Of a DNA stretch of 64,000 nt, positions 34,133 to 47,736 are shown in pieces. This DNA is from Blastococcus sp. VKM Ac-2987 (lineage in GTDB: Bacteria > Actinomycetota > Actinomycetes > Mycobacteriales > Geodermatophilaceae): the NCBI RefSeq assembly GCF_026967805.1, contig NZ_JAPVBG010000001.1, forward strand, positions 1 through 64,000. The letters run 5' to 3'. Within the stretch, counting starts at the first letter, position 1, and each line of letters begins with the position of its first letter. Position numbers and translations under genes: made by a program. The notes beneath the pieces were generated by a model. The model had not been told where the DNA came from, ran no database searches, and was given only the letters and a program-made list of their open reading frames with translations.

Positions 34133-35908
34133 TTACTTCGTCGGGTCGGAGGGACCGGGGGCGCCGGGCTGGCCGGGCGCCGCGGGCTCCTCCGGCTCCG
34201 CGTCGATCCCGGCCTCCTTGCGCTGCGCGTCGGTGATCGGCGTCGGCGCACCGGTCAGCGGGTCGAACCCGGCGCCGGTCTTCGGGAAGGCGATGACCTC
34301 GCGGATCGACTCCACGCCCGACAGCAGCGCGGTCAGCCGGTCCCAGCCCAGGGCCGCGCCGGCGTGCGGCGGGGGCCCGTAGGCGAATGCCTCCAGGAAC
34401 CAGCCGAACTGGGCGCGGGCCTCCTCCTGCGTCATGCCGAGGGTCTGGAACACCCGCTCCTGCAGCTCGGCGTCGGCGATGCGGACGGAGCCGCTCATCA
34501 CCTCGTTGCCGTTGATCACCATGTCGTAGGCGTCGGACAGCGCCGCGCCCTTGTCCTCGGCGAACCGGTCCCGCCACTCGGGGGTGGGCGAGGTGAAGGG
34601 GTGGTGCATGAACGTCCAGTCGCCGTCCTCGGTCTCCTCGAACATCGGGAAGTCGACGACGAACAGGAACGACCAGGAACCCGGCTCGACGAGCTCGAGC
34701 CGCTTGGCGATCTCGTTGCGCGCGGCGCCCAGCAGCTCCTGCGCCGAGCGCCGCGCGCCGGCGGCGAAGAAGACGCAGTCACCGGGCTGCGCCCCGACCG
34801 CCTCGACCAGGCCCTCGCGCTCTGCCTCGGAGATGTTCTTGGCGACCGGACCCCCGAGGGTGCCGTCCTCGGCGATCGTCACGTAGGCCAGCCCGCGATA
34901 GCCCCGCGACTTGGCCCAGTCCTGCCACGCGTCGAACGCCCGGCGCGGCTGCGACCCGCCGCCGGGCATGACGACGGCGCCCACGTACGGGGCCTGGAAG
35001 ACCCGGAACGGGGTGTCGGCGAAGTAGGACGTCAGCTCGGTGAGCTCGACGCCGAAGCGCAGGTCGGGCTTGTCGGAGCCGAACCGGTCCATCGCCTCGC
35101 GGTAGGTCATCCGCGGGATCTCCGGCACCTCGTACGAGGCGAGCTCCCGCCACAGCGAGCGGACGACGTCCTCGGCGACGGCGAGCACGTCGTCGCGCTC
35201 GACGAAGCTCATCTCGAAGTCCAGCTGGGTGAACTCCGGCTGCCGGTCGGCGCGGAAGTCCTCGTCCCGGAAGCAGCGGGCGATCTGGTAGTACCGCTCC
35301 AGCCCACCGATCATCAGCAGCTGCTTGAACAGCTGCGGCGACTGCGGCAGCGCGTACCACTTGCCCTGCTGCAGCCGGACCGGCACGAGGAAGTCGCGGG
35401 CGCCCTCGGGGGTGGAGCGGGTCAGGTTCGGCGTCTCCACCTCGGCGAACCCGTGGCGGTGCATCACCTCGCGCGCGACCCGGCTGACCTCCGACCGCAG
35501 CCGGATCGCCTTCGCCGGGCCCTGCCGGCGCAGGTCCAGGTAGCGGTACCGGTAGCGGACGTCGTCGGAGGCCGCCTGGTCGGACTCGACCGGGAACGGC
35601 AGCGGCGCAGCGGCCGACAGCACCCGCAGCTCGCTCGTCGCGACCTCGATCCCCCCGGTCGGCAGCTCCGGGTTCTCGTTGCCCTCCGGACGGCGGCGCA
35701 CCTCCCCGGTCACGAGCACGCAGTACTCGTTGCGCAGGTGGTGGGCCTCCTCCTCCCGGACGACGACCTGGACGTAGCCCGAGGCGTCGCGCAGGTCGAG
35801 GAAGACCACCCCGCCGTGGTCGCGACGGCGGGCGACCCAGCCGGCGAGGGTGACGGTGGTACCGGCGTCGGACGCGCGGAGCGCGCCGGCGTCGTGGGTG
35901 CGAAGCAA
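34133..35908 (-). CDS. aspS: Aspartyl-tRNA synthetase
   Basis: 591 residues from a TTG codon at 35,908 ([19 protein letters not shown]), the conserved start of this family; GAGAGG precedes it and no closer ATG or GTG exists. OB-fold anticodon domain ([19 protein letters not shown]), class II motif 2 [18 protein letters not shown], bacterial GAD insertion, and motif 3 GWDRL. The C-terminus has a Pro/Ala/Gly-rich tail beyond the usual end. Charges tRNA-Asp; may be the non-discriminating type if GatCAB is present. Confidence 0.96.
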   Translation of the reverse strand: MLRTHDAGALRASDAGTTVTLAGWVARRRDHGGVVFLDLRDASGYVQVVVREEEAHHLRNEYCVLVTGEVRRRPEGNENPELPTGGIEVATSELRVLSAAAPLPFPVESDQAASDDVRYRYRYLDLRRQGPAKAIRLRSEVSRVAREVMHRHGFAEVETPNLTRSTPEGARDFLVPVRLQQGKWYALPQSPQLFKQLLMIGGLERYYQIARCFRDEDFRADRQPEFTQLDFEMSFVERDDVLAVAEDVVRSLWRELASYEVPEIPRMTYREAMDRFGSDKPDLRFGVELTELTSYFADTPFRVFQAPYVGAVVMPGGGSQPRRAFDAWQDWAKSRGYRGLAYVTIAEDGTLGGPVAKNISEAEREGLVEAVGAQPGDCVFFAAGARRSAQELLGAARNEIAKRLELVEPGSWSFLFVVDFPMFEETEDGDWTFMHHPFTSPTPEWRDRFAEDKGAALSDAYDMVINGNEVMSGSVRIADAELQERVFQTLGMTQEEARAQFGWFLEAFAYGPPPHAGAALGWDRLTALLSGVESIREVIAFPKTGAGFDPLTGAPTPITDAQRKEAGIDAEPEEPAAPGQPGAPGPSDPTK

Positions 35909-35936
35909 GGTCGGGCCTCTCAGGACGGAAGGTGGG

Positions 35937-36920
35937 TTACCAGCGGTCGTGCACGTGGGCGCGGATGCGCTCGTCGTACAGCCGCTCGAGGTCGGCGAGC
36001 TGGGCGTCCGACAGCGGCGCCATCGTGGCCGCCGCGACGTTGCCCCGCACCTGGGTGACGTTGCGCGCCCCCGGGATGACGGTGGTGACGCCGGGCTGGT
36101 CGATGATCCAGCGCAGCGCGAAGGCCGCCGTGGGCACGGCGTCACCGGCGATGGCGGCCACCTCCCGGGCGGCGTCGACACCGACGTCGAAGGGCACGCC
36201 GGCGAACGTCTCGCCGACGTCGAAGGCCTCGCCGTTGCGGTTGAAGTTCCGGTGGTCGTCGGCCGCGAACGTCGTCGTCTCGTCGTACTTGCCGGTCAGC
36301 AACCCGCTGGCCAGCGGCACGCGCGCCAGGATCCCGACGCCGGCCTCCCGCGCGGCGGGCAGCAGCTCCTCCAGCGGCTTGCGCCGGAAGATGTTGAGGA
36401 TGACCTGGATCGTCTGGACGCCCTCGTGCTGCAGGGCCGTCAGGCCCTCCGCCACGGTCTCCACCGACACCCCGTAGGCGGCGATAGAGCCGTCGGCCAC
36501 GAACCCGTCGAGGGTGTCGTACACCCGCTCGTCGGAGTAGACCGCGGTCGGCGGGCAGTGCAGCTGCACCAGGTCCAGGGTGTCGACGCCGAGGTTGCGG
36601 CGGGACCGGTCGACCCAGGCCCGCAGGTTCTCGGGCGTGTACTGCGCGGCCTCGAACGGGTCGGCGCGCCGGCCGGCCTTGGTCGCCACGAACGGCCGGT
36701 CGACCCGGGGCGCCAGCGCCTTGCGGATGCGCTCCTCCGAGCGGCCGTCGCCGTAGACGTCCGCGGTGTCCAGCAGGGTCACGCCCGCGTCGAGCGCGGC
36801 GTCGAGGACGTCGCCCGCGGTGTCCTCGTCGACGTCGCCCCAGTCCCCGCCGAGCTGCCAGGTGCCCAGGCCGATCACGCCGACGTCTGCTCCGGTCCGC
36901 CCGAGCGGGCGCTGCTCCAT
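35937..36920 (-). CDS. Aldo/keto reductase
   Basis: 327 residues from ATG 36,920 ([14 protein letters not shown]); GGGGGAG is 8 nt upstream, overlapping the end of hisS. A GTG 9 nt earlier overlaps the hisS stop but has no room for a ribosome site. AKR motifs: [38 protein letters not shown], and PGARNVTQV. Similar to the YajO/AKR11-12 type general reductases. Sits between hisS and aspS on the same strand; substrate unknown. Confidence 0.88.
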   Translation of the reverse strand: MEQRPLGRTGADVGVIGLGTWQLGGDWGDVDEDTAGDVLDAALDAGVTLLDTADVYGDGRSEERIRKALAPRVDRPFVATKAGRRADPFEAAQYTPENLRAWVDRSRRNLGVDTLDLVQLHCPPTAVYSDERVYDTLDGFVADGSIAAYGVSVETVAEGLTALQHEGVQTIQVILNIFRRKPLEELLPAAREAGVGILARVPLASGLLTGKYDETTTFAADDHRNFNRNGEAFDVGETFAGVPFDVGVDAAREVAAIAGDAVPTAAFALRWIIDQPGVTTVIPGARNVTQVRGNVAAATMAPLSDAQLADLERLYDERIRAHVHDRW

Positions 36921-36925
36921 GGAAG

Positions 36926-38194
36926 TCACTCCCCCACCGTCGCACGTCGCAGTGCATCGAACAGCTCGGCCACCGGCACCGCCCGCTGCTCACCGGTGCG
37001 CATGTCCTTCAGCTGACCCACGCCCTCGGCGAGGTCGCGCTCGCCGACGACGACGACGTGCGAGGCGCCGGACCGGTCGGCCGCCTTCATCGCGCCCTTG
37101 AGCCCGCGGTCGCCGTAGACGGTGTCGGCCGCGACGCCGGCCTGGCGCAGCTGCCCGACCAGCCGGACCGCCAGCCGCTTGGCCTCGGACCCGAGCGGGA
37201 CGACGAACGCCTGCACGCCGGCCACCGCGCCGATGTCGAGACCCTCGGCCTGGACGGCGAGCAGCGTGCGGTCGACGCCGACGGCGTAGCCGATCCCGGA
37301 GACGTCCGGACCGCCCAGGGCCGCCGACAGCCCGTCGTAGCGCCCGCCGCCGCCGATGGCCGACTGCGCGCCGAGCCCGGAGTGCACGAACTCGAACGTG
37401 GTCTTCGTGTAGTAGTCCAGGCCGCGCACGAGCCGGGGGGCCTCGGTCCAGGTGACCCCGAGGTCGGTGAGGTGCTGCCGGACGGCGTCGTAGTGCGCCC
37501 GGGTGGAGTCCGAGAGGTGGTCGACCATCAGCGGGGCGTCGCCGAGCTGGGCCTGCACCTCGGGCCGCTTGTCGTCGAGCACCCGCAGCGGGTTGATCGC
37601 CGCGCGCCGCCGGGTCTCCTCGTCGAGATCGAGCTTCGCGAGGTAGGCGACGAGCAGCTCGCGGTACTGCGGGCGGCACGTCGCGTCACCCAGCGAGGTG
37701 AGCAGCAGCTCGAAGTCGGTGAGCCCGAGGTCGCGGAACCCCTGCACCCCGAGCGCCACCACCTCGGCGTCCAACGCCGGGTCGTCGGTGCCGAGGGCCT
37801 CCATGTCCACCTGGGTGAAGTGCCGGTAGCGCCCGGCCTGCGGGCGCTCGTACCGGAACGCCGAGCCGACGGTCCAGAGCTTCACCGGGAGGGCGCCGTC
37901 GTGCAGCCGGTGCTCGATGAAGGCGCGCATCAGGCCGGCGGTCAGCTCCGGGCGCAGGGTCAGCGAGCGGCCGCCGCGGTCGTCGAAGGTGTACATCTCC
38001 TTGGTGACGACGTCGGTGGACTCCCCCACCCCGCGGGAGAAGACGGCGGTCTCCTCGAACACCGGCGTCTCGACGTAGCCGTACCCGGCCCGGCGCAGCG
38101 GCGCCGTGAGCGTGTCCCGGACGGCGAGGAAGCGCGCCGAGTCGGGCGGCAGCGTGTCGAAGGTCCCCTTCGGTGCGGTGAGACCGGCGCTCAC
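36926..38194 (-). CDS. hisS: Histidyl-tRNA synthetase
   Basis: 422 residues. Starts [16 protein letters not shown], motif 2 [18 protein letters not shown], the histidine-binding [14 protein letters not shown] and GGGGRYDGL, motif 3 [10 protein letters not shown], and a C-terminal anticodon domain. The GTG start at 38,194 overlaps the upstream hydrolase stop as GTGA. Charges tRNA-His. Confidence 0.97.
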   Translation of the reverse strand: MSAGLTAPKGTFDTLPPDSARFLAVRDTLTAPLRRAGYGYVETPVFEETAVFSRGVGESTDVVTKEMYTFDDRGGRSLTLRPELTAGLMRAFIEHRLHDGALPVKLWTVGSAFRYERPQAGRYRHFTQVDMEALGTDDPALDAEVVALGVQGFRDLGLTDFELLLTSLGDATCRPQYRELLVAYLAKLDLDEETRRRAAINPLRVLDDKRPEVQAQLGDAPLMVDHLSDSTRAHYDAVRQHLTDLGVTWTEAPRLVRGLDYYTKTTFEFVHSGLGAQSAIGGGGRYDGLSAALGGPDVSGIGYAVGVDRTLLAVQAEGLDIGAVAGVQAFVVPLGSEAKRLAVRLVGQLRQAGVAADTVYGDRGLKGAMKAADRSGASHVVVVGERDLAEGVGQLKDMRTGEQRAVPVAELFDALRRATVGE

Positions 38195-38877
38195 AGCCCG
38201 CGCCCCTTGGCGGGGGCCTGGGCAGCCTCCGCGAGGTAGGGGTTGGTGGCCCGCTCGCGGCCGATCGTCGTCGCCGGGCCGTGGCCGGGCAGCACCACCG
38301 TCTCGTCGTCCAGCGGGAGGACGACGTCGCGCAGCGACGCGAGCATCGCGTCCCACGACCCGCCGGGCAGGTCGACGCGGCCCACCGATCCGGCGAAGAG
38401 CACGTCCCCGGCCAGCAGCCCGGGCGCCTCGCCGAGGTCGACGGAGAACATCACCGAGCCCTGGGTGTGCCCGGGCGCGTGCCGCACCGTCAGGTCCACC
38501 CCCGCCAGCGACAGCACCGCACCGTCGTCCAGCGTGCGGACGTCGGAGGGGTCCGGCAGCCGCACGCCGGTGATCAGCGGGGCCAGCGCCGGTCCGTGCC
38601 AGCGGGCAGGGTCCGACAGCATGCCGAGGTCGTCGGGGTGCAGGTAGGCGGGGATGTCGTAGCCGTCGCACACCGGCAGCACCGAGAAGGTGTGGTCCAG
38701 GTGCCCGTGCGTCAGCACGACCGCGACCGGCTTCAGGCCGTCCTCGGCGAGCATGCGGGCCAGGGGCTCGACGGCGTCCATGCCGGGGTCGACGACGACG
38801 CACTCCTGCCCCGGGCCGGGAGCGACGGCGTAGCAGTTGGTGCCGAACGCGCCGGCGGGGAAGGAGCGGATGAGCAC
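38191..38877 (-). CDS. MBL-fold hydrolase (glyoxalase II-like)
   Basis: 228 residues with GTG start. Zinc motif THGHLDH near residue 56, then [22 protein letters not shown] and [14 protein letters not shown], giving the full metal-ligand set. N-terminal [22 protein letters not shown] is the glyoxalase II/YcbL style. Likely a thioesterase acting on a glutathione-, mycothiol- or other thiol-linked ester. Translationally coupled to hisS, an arrangement widely conserved in actinobacteria. Confidence 0.9.
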   Translation of the reverse strand: MLIRSFPAGAFGTNCYAVAPGPGQECVVVDPGMDAVEPLARMLAEDGLKPVAVVLTHGHLDHTFSVLPVCDGYDIPAYLHPDDLGMLSDPARWHGPALAPLITGVRLPDPSDVRTLDDGAVLSLAGVDLTVRHAPGHTQGSVMFSVDLGEAPGLLAGDVLFAGSVGRVDLPGGSWDAMLASLRDVVLPLDDETVVLPGHGPATTIGRERATNPYLAEAAQAPAKGRGL

Positions 38878-39036
38878 CCGTGCAGGTTACGCGGGGGCGC
38901 ACGGGGGTTCCGGCGCTGCCAGGGAACACCCAGCCCGGCCACCTAGACTCGCACCCCGACCAGCGCGCCGGCCGCCCGTCCGCACCGCCGTCGAGGCCGC
39001 CCACCGCGCCCCCGTCCGCCCGAGGAGTCCGCACCC

Positions 39037-39888
39037 GTGCCCACGAACAAGCAGCGTCGCGAAGCCGCGCAGCGCCACCTGCAGCGTCAGCTGGAGCGCC
39101 GCGCCGAGCAGGGGAAGAAGCGCCGCCGCAACCTGGGCCTCCTCCTCGCCGCGCTCGCCGTCGTCGTCGTCGCGGGCGTGGCGCTGCTGGTCACCGGCGT
39201 GCTCGGCGGCGAGGACGGCACCGACGACCAGGCCGCCGGCACGACCACCCCGACGACCCCGTCGGCGACCAGCTCGGCGGCGGCGCGCACCACCAACGCC
39301 GACGGCACCGTCACCTGCGAGTACCTGCCCGACGAGTCGGGGAACACCAACCTCACCGACGTGGGCACCCCGCCGAACCCGGAGGCGACCCCCACCCAGG
39401 GCACCGCGAGCGTCCTGATGAGCACCAGCCAGGGCGACCTCACCCTCACCCTGGACCGCGCGCAGGCCCCCTGCGCGGCGGCCAGCTTCGTCTACCTCAC
39501 CGAGCAGGGTTTCTACGACGGCACCCCCTGCCACCGGCTGGTCAACGCGGAGACCTTCGGCGTGCTGCAGTGCGGCGACCCGACCGGCACCGGCTCCGGC
39601 GGCCCCAGCTACAAGTACGCCGAGGAGGTCACCCCGGAGACCACCTATCCCCGCGGGACGGTCGCCATGGCCAAGACCGCGGCGCCCGACAGCACCGGCG
39701 GCCAGTTCTTCCTCACCTTCGTCGACACCGAGCTGCCGCCGGAGTACACCGTCGTCGGCTCGATCGACGAGGCCGGGCTGGCGGTCCTCGACGAGGTCGC
39801 GGCCGGTGGCGTCGAGGGCGCCGAGGGCCCCGGTGACGGCGCGCCGGTCATCCCGGTGACCATCGAGGACATGGCCGTCGTCAGCTAG
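39037..39888 (+). CDS. Membrane-anchored cyclophilin-type peptidylprolyl isomerase
   Basis: 283 residues. A basic N-terminus ([20 protein letters not shown]) is followed by one transmembrane helix ([20 protein letters not shown]), a Thr/Ala linker and the cyclophilin domain with [33 protein letters not shown] and [13 protein letters not shown] start. Probably an extracytoplasmic foldase. Transcribed opposite to the hydrolase and convergent with relA. Confidence 0.92.
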   Translation: MPTNKQRREAAQRHLQRQLERRAEQGKKRRRNLGLLLAALAVVVVAGVALLVTGVLGGEDGTDDQAAGTTTPTTPSATSSAAARTTNADGTVTCEYLPDESGNTNLTDVGTPPNPEATPTQGTASVLMSTSQGDLTLTLDRAQAPCAAASFVYLTEQGFYDGTPCHRLVNAETFGVLQCGDPTGTGSGGPSYKYAEEVTPETTYPRGTVAMAKTAAPDSTGGQFFLTFVDTELPPEYTVVGSIDEAGLAVLDEVAAGGVEGAEGPGDGAPVIPVTIEDMAVVS

Positions 39889-39910
39889 CGGCCGCCTGCC
39901 ACTCCCCAGG

Positions 39911-39966
39911 CATAGGAGGCTTTGCCTACGGTTTCCGACCCGGAACCGTAGGCAAAGCTTCCTATG
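39911..39966. terminator. Long near-perfect hairpin between convergent cyclophilin and relA genes
   Basis: Arms of 25 bp (39,911-39,935 and 39,942-39,966) with two mismatches. The left starts CATAGGAGGCTTTGCC; the right ends GGCAAAGCTTCCTATG. The loop is only about 6 nt. Its base composition is more AT-rich than its surroundings. Position suits a two-way terminator, but the arm length is more like a dispersed palindromic element. Confidence 0.75.
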
Positions 39967-40016
39967 CCTACTGCGGACGAGGCGTCGGGCTGCCCGCTCG
40001 ACGTGCTCGGAGGCCC

Positions 40017-42470
<2,454 letters not shown>

Positions 42471-42562
42471 GGCGACTCCTGCGGCTGGCGGAGGGGGGAC
42501 CCCGTCCATGCTAGCGGGACCACGCGCCCCGGCGCCGCGCCCACAGGGACCTTCTCCCCCGC

Positions 42563-43150
42563 TCAGGTGGTCCAGAGGGCCTGCACGGCGTGCGGGGCCA
42601 GCACCTGCCGCCCGCCGAGCGTCGCGAGCTCCACGACGACCGAGACGGCGGCGACCACTCCCCCCAGCTGCTCGACGAGGCCGACCGCGGCCGCCAGCGT
42701 GCCGCCGGTGGCCAGCACGTCGTCCACGACCAGCACCCGCTGACCGGGCCGGATGGAGTCGGAGTGCAGCTCCAGCGTCGCGGTGCCGTACTCCAGCGCG
42801 TACTCGGCGGCGATCCGCTCGCGCGGCAGCTTCCCGGCCTTGCGCACCGGGACGACGCCCACGCCGGCGTCCAGCGCCACGGCCGCGGCGAGCAGGAAGC
42901 CGCGCGCCTCGACCCCGACGACGACGTCGAAGTCCCGCGGCCCCGACCGGCTGTCGGCGAGCGCGGCCGCCCGGGGGTCGGACACCGCCGGCGCCGCCAG
43001 CCCCTCGACCATGCGCCGGAACGCGGTCCCGTCGGCGAAGGCCGGGGTGAGGTCCCGGAACACGACGCCGGGCTCCGGGTGGTCCGGGACGTCGACGGTG
43101 AGGGAGGCGATGAGCTCGTCGAGCGGTTGCCCGGCCGAGGTGCCGCTCAC
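42563..43150 (-). CDS. apt: Adenine phosphoribosyltransferase
   Basis: 195 residues. Short type I PRTase with [44 protein letters not shown] and the PRPP loop [13 protein letters not shown]. Salvages adenine to AMP. The GTG start overlaps the secF stop as GTGA. The secDF-apt-relA order is common in actinobacteria. Confidence 0.95.
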   Translation of the reverse strand: MSGTSAGQPLDELIASLTVDVPDHPEPGVVFRDLTPAFADGTAFRRMVEGLAAPAVSDPRAAALADSRSGPRDFDVVVGVEARGFLLAAAVALDAGVGVVPVRKAGKLPRERIAAEYALEYGTATLELHSDSIRPGQRVLVVDDVLATGGTLAAAVGLVEQLGGVVAAVSVVVELATLGGRQVLAPHAVQALWTT

Positions 43151-44493
43151 CGGCGGCGCTTGCCGGCCGGCCGGGTGCGCCCGTCGGGACGCTGCGGGCG
43201 GGCACCGGGCCGCGGGGCCGCGGTGGACCCCCGGGACGGCTCCGGGCGCACCGACGACGGCGACTCGACGACGACGTCGGCGGGCACCGCGCCCGGCAGG
43301 TCCGCCGCCACCACGGACGCGGCGGTCGCGCCGCCGGAGCGCCGCCGGCGGGCGCTGGCGACCGGCCCGACCGGGGCGCCGCCGGCGCGGGCCGCCGAGG
43401 AGCGCCGGGCCAGGACCCGGCGGCGCAGGGCCTCCTGGGCGGGCTCGCGCTCCTTGAGGTCGGCCACGATCGGCGTCGCCAGGAAGATCGACGAGTAGGT
43501 CCCGGCGGCCAGGCCCACGAAGAGCACGAGCGCCAGGTCCTTGAGGGTGCCGACGCCGAGCAGCCCGGCCCCGACGAAGAGCAGGCCGGCGACCGGCAGC
43601 AGGGCGATCACCGAGGTGTTGATCGACCGCATCAGCGTCTGGTTGACCGCGAGGTTCGCCGCCTCGCCCCAGGTCATGCGGGCGCTGCGCTCCAGGTCCC
43701 GGGTGTTCTCGTCGACCTTGTCGAACACCACGACGGTGTCGTACAGGGAGAACCCGAGGATGGTGAGGAAGCCGATCACGGTCGAGGGGGTCACCTCGAA
43801 GCCGACCAGCGAGTAGACGCCGGCGGTGACGATGATGTCGTGCGCCAGGGCGCCCATCGCGCCGACGGCCATCTTGGGCTGGAAGCGCACGGCCAGGAAC
43901 AGCACGACGGCGACGAGGAAGACCACCAGCGCCACCAGCGCCTGGTTGGTGATGTCCTGACCCCAGTCGGCGCTCACCGACTCGGGGCTGACCTGGTCGG
44001 GCTCGATGCCGGTCGCGTCGGCCAGCGCGCCGACGACGGCGCGCTCGGTGTCGTTGTCCAGCTGCGCGGTGCGGATGAGCAGGCTGTTGCCGCCGACGAC
44101 CTGGGCGGTGGACACCTCCGCCCCGGCGTCCTCGGCGGCGGCCCGGGCGTCCTGCAGCTGCTGCTCGGTGCCGGGCAGCCGGAAGCTGTTGCCGCCGGCG
44201 AAGTCGATGCCGAAGTTGAACCCCCGGAAGACCATCGAGGCGAGGCAGAGCAGCACGACCACCGCGGTGATCTTGTAGATCAGCCGGCTGCGGCCGACGA
44301 CGTCCAGCCCGACCTCGCCGTTGTACAGCCGCGAGGTGAGGCCGGCGCGCCGGCCCGCTCCGGGGGCGGCGGGCGCGGCGGTCTCGTCGCCGCCGGGGTC
44401 CTGCGGCAGCCCGGCGTCGGCGAGCGCGTCCTCACCTGAGCCCACCGGTGCCTCCTCCGGCGGCTGCTCCGCCGGGTCGGTGGGACGGGTCAT
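43147..44493 (-). CDS. secF: Protein translocase subunit SecF
   Basis: 448 residues. N-terminal first helix, [15 protein letters not shown], large periplasmic loop, then five helices with the conserved [17 protein letters not shown] and [11 protein letters not shown] segments. The N- and C-terminal cytosolic tails are longer than in E. coli and rich in Pro, Ala and Arg. Works with SecD to pull exported proteins using the proton gradient. Start overlaps secD stop as ATGA. Confidence 0.96.
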   Translation of the reverse strand: MTRPTDPAEQPPEEAPVGSGEDALADAGLPQDPGGDETAAPAAPGAGRRAGLTSRLYNGEVGLDVVGRSRLIYKITAVVVLLCLASMVFRGFNFGIDFAGGNSFRLPGTEQQLQDARAAAEDAGAEVSTAQVVGGNSLLIRTAQLDNDTERAVVGALADATGIEPDQVSPESVSADWGQDITNQALVALVVFLVAVVLFLAVRFQPKMAVGAMGALAHDIIVTAGVYSLVGFEVTPSTVIGFLTILGFSLYDTVVVFDKVDENTRDLERSARMTWGEAANLAVNQTLMRSINTSVIALLPVAGLLFVGAGLLGVGTLKDLALVLFVGLAAGTYSSIFLATPIVADLKEREPAQEALRRRVLARRSSAARAGGAPVGPVASARRRRSGGATAASVVAADLPGAVPADVVVESPSSVRPEPSRGSTAAPRPGARPQRPDGRTRPAGKRRR

Positions 44494-46136
44494 GAGGTGC
44501 TCCTGTCCTGGTGGCCCGCCCCGGAGGCGGCGCCGACGAGCTCGCGGCCGCGGGCCGGCGTGCCGGCGTCCGGGCGGCGGGTGTGCTGGACCTGGCCGAG
44601 GCCGGAGAACCGGTTCTTCCCGAAGCCCTTGAGCCGGGACAGCACCGCCATGAGCGGGTGGGTGAAGAGGAAGACGACGACGAGGTCGAGGACCGTCGAC
44701 ATGCCGAGCGTGAACGCGAAGCCCTTCACGTCGCCGATCGCCAGCACGTAGAGGATCGCGGCCGCGAGGAAGCTGACCGCGTCGGCGGAGAGGATGGTGC
44801 GGCGCGCGCGGACCCAGGCCCGGGGCACCGCCGAGCGCAGCGAGCGGCCCTCGCGGATCTCGTCCTTGAGGCGCTCGAAGTAGACGACGAACGAGTCGGC
44901 GGTGATGCCGATGGACACGATGAACCCGGCGATGCCGGCGAGGCTCAGCGTGAAGCCGATCTCGCGGCCCAGCAGGATCAGGAAGGCGTAGACGACCACT
45001 GCCGAGAGAGCGAGGCTGGCGATCATGACCAGGCCGAGCAGCCGGTAGTAGAGCAGCGCGTAGACGAACACCAGCGCGATGCCGATGCCACCGGCGATCA
45101 GGCCCGCCTCCAGCTGCTCCTCGCCGAGCTCGGTTGAGATCGACTGCGCGGTCGCCTGGGTGAAGGTCAGCGGCAGGGCGCCGTAGCGGAGCTGGTTGGC
45201 GAGCTCCGTGGCCGACTCCTGGTCGAAGTCACCGGTGATGGTGGTCTGGCCGTTGATCGCGCCCTGGATGGTGGGCGCGGAGACGACCCGGCCGTCCAGG
45301 GTGAAGGCGACGTTGGCCCCCACGTTGGCAGCGGTGTAAGCCGCCCAGGTCGCGCGGCCGCCGGACTGGAAGTCCAGCAGGACGATCCAGCTGCCGTCCG
45401 TCGGGTCGGTCGCGGCGCTGGCGTCGTCGATCTCGGTGCCCTCGATGATCGTGGGGCCGAGCAGGTACTTCGCGGCGCCGTCCTCGCTGCAGGCGGCCAC
45501 GTAGGACTCCGGCCGGTCGACGTCGCCGGTCACGTTCTCCGCCTCGCAGGTCAGCGTGGCGAACTCCGCTGCGGCCTCCTCCTGCGTCACGGCCGGGGCG
45601 TCCGGGTCGGGGAGCGCCGGGTCCTCGACGGCGTCGTCGGCCCCCTCGTCCCCGGTCGCCGTGTCCCCGGTCGCGGTGTCGTCGGTCGCCGTGTCGTCGG
45701 TCGCCTCGGCGCCGTCGGCGGTCTCGGCGCCCTCCTCGGTCGTCGCGTCCTCCGCGGGGGTGGCCGCGGCGACCTCGATGACCGGGCGGAAGCGCAGCTG
45801 CGCCGTGGCGCCGAGTTCGCGCGCCTGCTCGCCGTCCTCCCCGGGGACGGAGATGACGATGTTGGAGTCGCCCTCGGTGACCACCTCGGCCTCGGCGACG
45901 CCGAGGCCGTTCACCCGCTGCTCGATGATCCGGCGGGCCAGCTCCAGATCCTCCTGGGCCGGCGCCTGGCCGTCGGGGGTGCGGGCGGTCAGGGTGACGG
46001 TCGTGCCGCCGCGCAGGTCGAGCCCGAGCTGCGGTGTCCGGGTGTCTCCGGTGAAGAAGACCAGCCCGTAGAGGAGGGCGACGATCAGCGCGAACGCGCC
46101 GAAGTAGCGCCCCGCGGGGAGGGAGCGGTTGGCCAC
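44490..46136 (-). CDS. secD: Protein translocase subunit SecD
   Basis: 548 residues. First helix, LGLDLRGGTTVTL, a periplasmic domain and six helices with SIGITADSFVVYFERLKDEIREGRS. Between the two halves of the periplasmic domain there is an acidic Thr/Asp/Ala-rich insert with repeated DTAT units, from a repeated DNA tract near 45,630-45,770. Partner of SecF and YajC. The gene lies 14 bp after yajC. Confidence 0.96.
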   Translation of the reverse strand: MANRSLPAGRYFGAFALIVALLYGLVFFTGDTRTPQLGLDLRGGTTVTLTARTPDGQAPAQEDLELARRIIEQRVNGLGVAEAEVVTEGDSNIVISVPGEDGEQARELGATAQLRFRPVIEVAAATPAEDATTEEGAETADGAEATDDTATDDTATGDTATGDEGADDAVEDPALPDPDAPAVTQEEAAAEFATLTCEAENVTGDVDRPESYVAACSEDGAAKYLLGPTIIEGTEIDDASAATDPTDGSWIVLLDFQSGGRATWAAYTAANVGANVAFTLDGRVVSAPTIQGAINGQTTITGDFDQESATELANQLRYGALPLTFTQATAQSISTELGEEQLEAGLIAGGIGIALVFVYALLYYRLLGLVMIASLALSAVVVYAFLILLGREIGFTLSLAGIAGFIVSIGITADSFVVYFERLKDEIREGRSLRSAVPRAWVRARRTILSADAVSFLAAAILYVLAIGDVKGFAFTLGMSTVLDLVVVFLFTHPLMAVLSRLKGFGKNRFSGLGQVQHTRRPDAGTPARGRELVGAASGAGHQDRSTS

Positions 46137-46150
46137 GGAGGTCTACCGGG

Positions 46151-46462
46151 TCAGACGGTGCCGTCGGCCGGGCGGGACGGGTCGTCCCCGACCGCGTCCA
46201 CGCCGGCCGGGCGCCGCACCTCGAGGACCGCCTGGCGGGCGAAGGTGACGACGACGCCCGGCGCGATCTCAAGGTCGAGCGTGGTGTCACCGAGCGCGGC
46301 GACGGTGCCGTGCAGCCCGCTGGTGGTCATGATCGGGGTGCCGATCGTGAGCGACGCCTGCATCGCCGCGCTCTGCTCCTGCATCTTCTTGCGCTGCCGC
46401 GCGGGCAGCACGAACAGCACGACGGCCAGCAGGGCCAGCATGATCAGCGGGAAGTACTCCAC
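46151..46462 (-). CDS. yajC: Preprotein translocase subunit YajC
   Basis: 103 residues from GTG at 46,462 (MEYFPLIMLALLAVVLFVLPARQRKKMQEQ), one membrane helix followed by the conserved IMTTSGLHGTVAAL and VVVTFARQAVLEV segments. A longer upstream frame has no membrane-protein character. First gene of the yajC-secD-secF run. Confidence 0.93.
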   Translation of the reverse strand: MEYFPLIMLALLAVVLFVLPARQRKKMQEQSAAMQASLTIGTPIMTTSGLHGTVAALGDTTLDLEIAPGVVVTFARQAVLEVRRPAGVDAVGDDPSRPADGTV

Positions 46463-46611
46463 GACAGGTGTGCCTCTCTTCCGCGACTGGTGCTCCGCGG
46501 TGGGTGCGGTCCGGGACGGGACCGCGTCGGGTACGTCGGCACCGGCACGCGCGGCGACCAGACGGGACGCGCACGTTCCGGCCTGCGAGTTGCGCGCCAG
46601 CGTCCGGGAGT

Positions 46612-47736
46612 CTAGGCGTCGAACAGAGCTTCTGACGACGACCCCGGTGCCTGTGGGTCTGCTGTGACCCGCCCGAGGGGGACGCCGCCCCGCGGCAGCG
46701 GCTGCCCGAGGTGCTGCCAGGCCGCCTCGGTGGCAACCCGCCCGCGCGAGGTGCGGGCCAGCAGCCCCGCGCGCACCAGGAAGGGCTCGCACACCTCCTC
46801 GACGGTGTGCGGCTCCTCCCCCACCGCCACGGCGAGGGTGGCGACGCCGACCGGCCCGCCGCCGAACTTGACGACCAGCGCCTCCAGGACGGCGCGGTCG
46901 AGGCGGTCCAGGCCGAGGTGGTCGACGTCGTAGAGCGCCAGCGCCGCCTCGGCGACGGCGCGGGTGACCCGGCCGTCGCCCTCGACCTCGGCGTAGTCGC
47001 GCACCCGGCGCAGCAGCCGGTTGGCGATCCGCGGGGTGCCCCGCGAGCGGCCGGCGATCTCCGCCGACCCCTCGTCGGTCAGCTCCACGCCGAGCAGGTC
47101 GGCGCTGCGGGCGAGCACCCGCTGCAGGTCCTCGGGCTCGTAGAACTCCATCTGGCCGACGAACCCGAAGCGGTCGCGCAGCGGGCCGGTCAGCAGCCCG
47201 GCGCGGGTGGTGGCGCCGACGAGCGTGAACGGGTTGATCTCCAGCGGGATCGCCGTGGCGCCGGGCCCCTTGCCGACGACGACGTCGACCCGGAAGTCCT
47301 CCATCGCCATGTAGAGGAGCTCCTCGGCGGGGCGGGCGATGCGGTGGATCTCGTCGATGAAGAGCACGTCGCCGGCCGCCAGGTTGGAGAGCATGGCGGC
47401 GAGGTCGCCGGAGCGCTCGATCGCGGGGCCGCTGGTGATCTTCACCGACGTGCCGAGCTCGGAGCCGATGATCAGCGCCAGGCTGGTCTTCCCCAGGCCG
47501 GGCGGACCGGAGAGCAGCACGTGGTCGGGGGTGCGACCACGCCGCTTGGCCCCCTCCAGCACCAGGGCGAGCTGCCGGGCGACCTTGGGCTGGCCGATGA
47601 AGTCCTGCAGCGAGTGCGGGCGCAGCGCCGATTCGACGACCCGCTCCTCGTCACCCGCCTGCGGCGAGACCGTCCACTCCGGCGCCGCCTCGCCGGCCAG
47701 CTCCCCGGTCAGCGAGCGGTCGAACGGCGCGCTCAT
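46612..47736 (-). CDS. ruvB: Holliday junction branch migration ATPase RuvB
   Basis: 374 residues, with a slightly long C-terminus. Walker [13 protein letters not shown], Walker [10 protein letters not shown], sensor 1 [10 protein letters not shown], arginine finger region [15 protein letters not shown] and the C-terminal winged helix. The ATG overlaps the ruvA stop as ATGA. Drives branch migration together with RuvA. Confidence 0.97.
   Translation of the reverse strand: MSAPFDRSLTGELAGEAAPEWTVSPQAGDEERVVESALRPHSLQDFIGQPKVARQLALVLEGAKRRGRTPDHVLLSGPPGLGKTSLALIIGSELGTSVKITSGPAIERSGDLAAMLSNLAAGDVLFIDEIHRIARPAEELLYMAMEDFRVDVVVGKGPGATAIPLEINPFTLVGATTRAGLLTGPLRDRFGFVGQMEFYEPEDLQRVLARSADLLGVELTDEGSAEIAGRSRGTPRIANRLLRRVRDYAEVEGDGRVTRAVAEAALALYDVDHLGLDRLDRAVLEALVVKFGGGPVGVATLAVAVGEEPHTVEEVCEPFLVRAGLLARTSRGRVATEAAWQHLGQPLPRGGVPLGRVTADPQAPGSSSEALFDA

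Noticed and set aside
42471-42509. ATG at 42,509 as the relA start
   Set aside because: No ribosome site precedes it, while the GTG at 42,470 has AGGAG at the correct distance.
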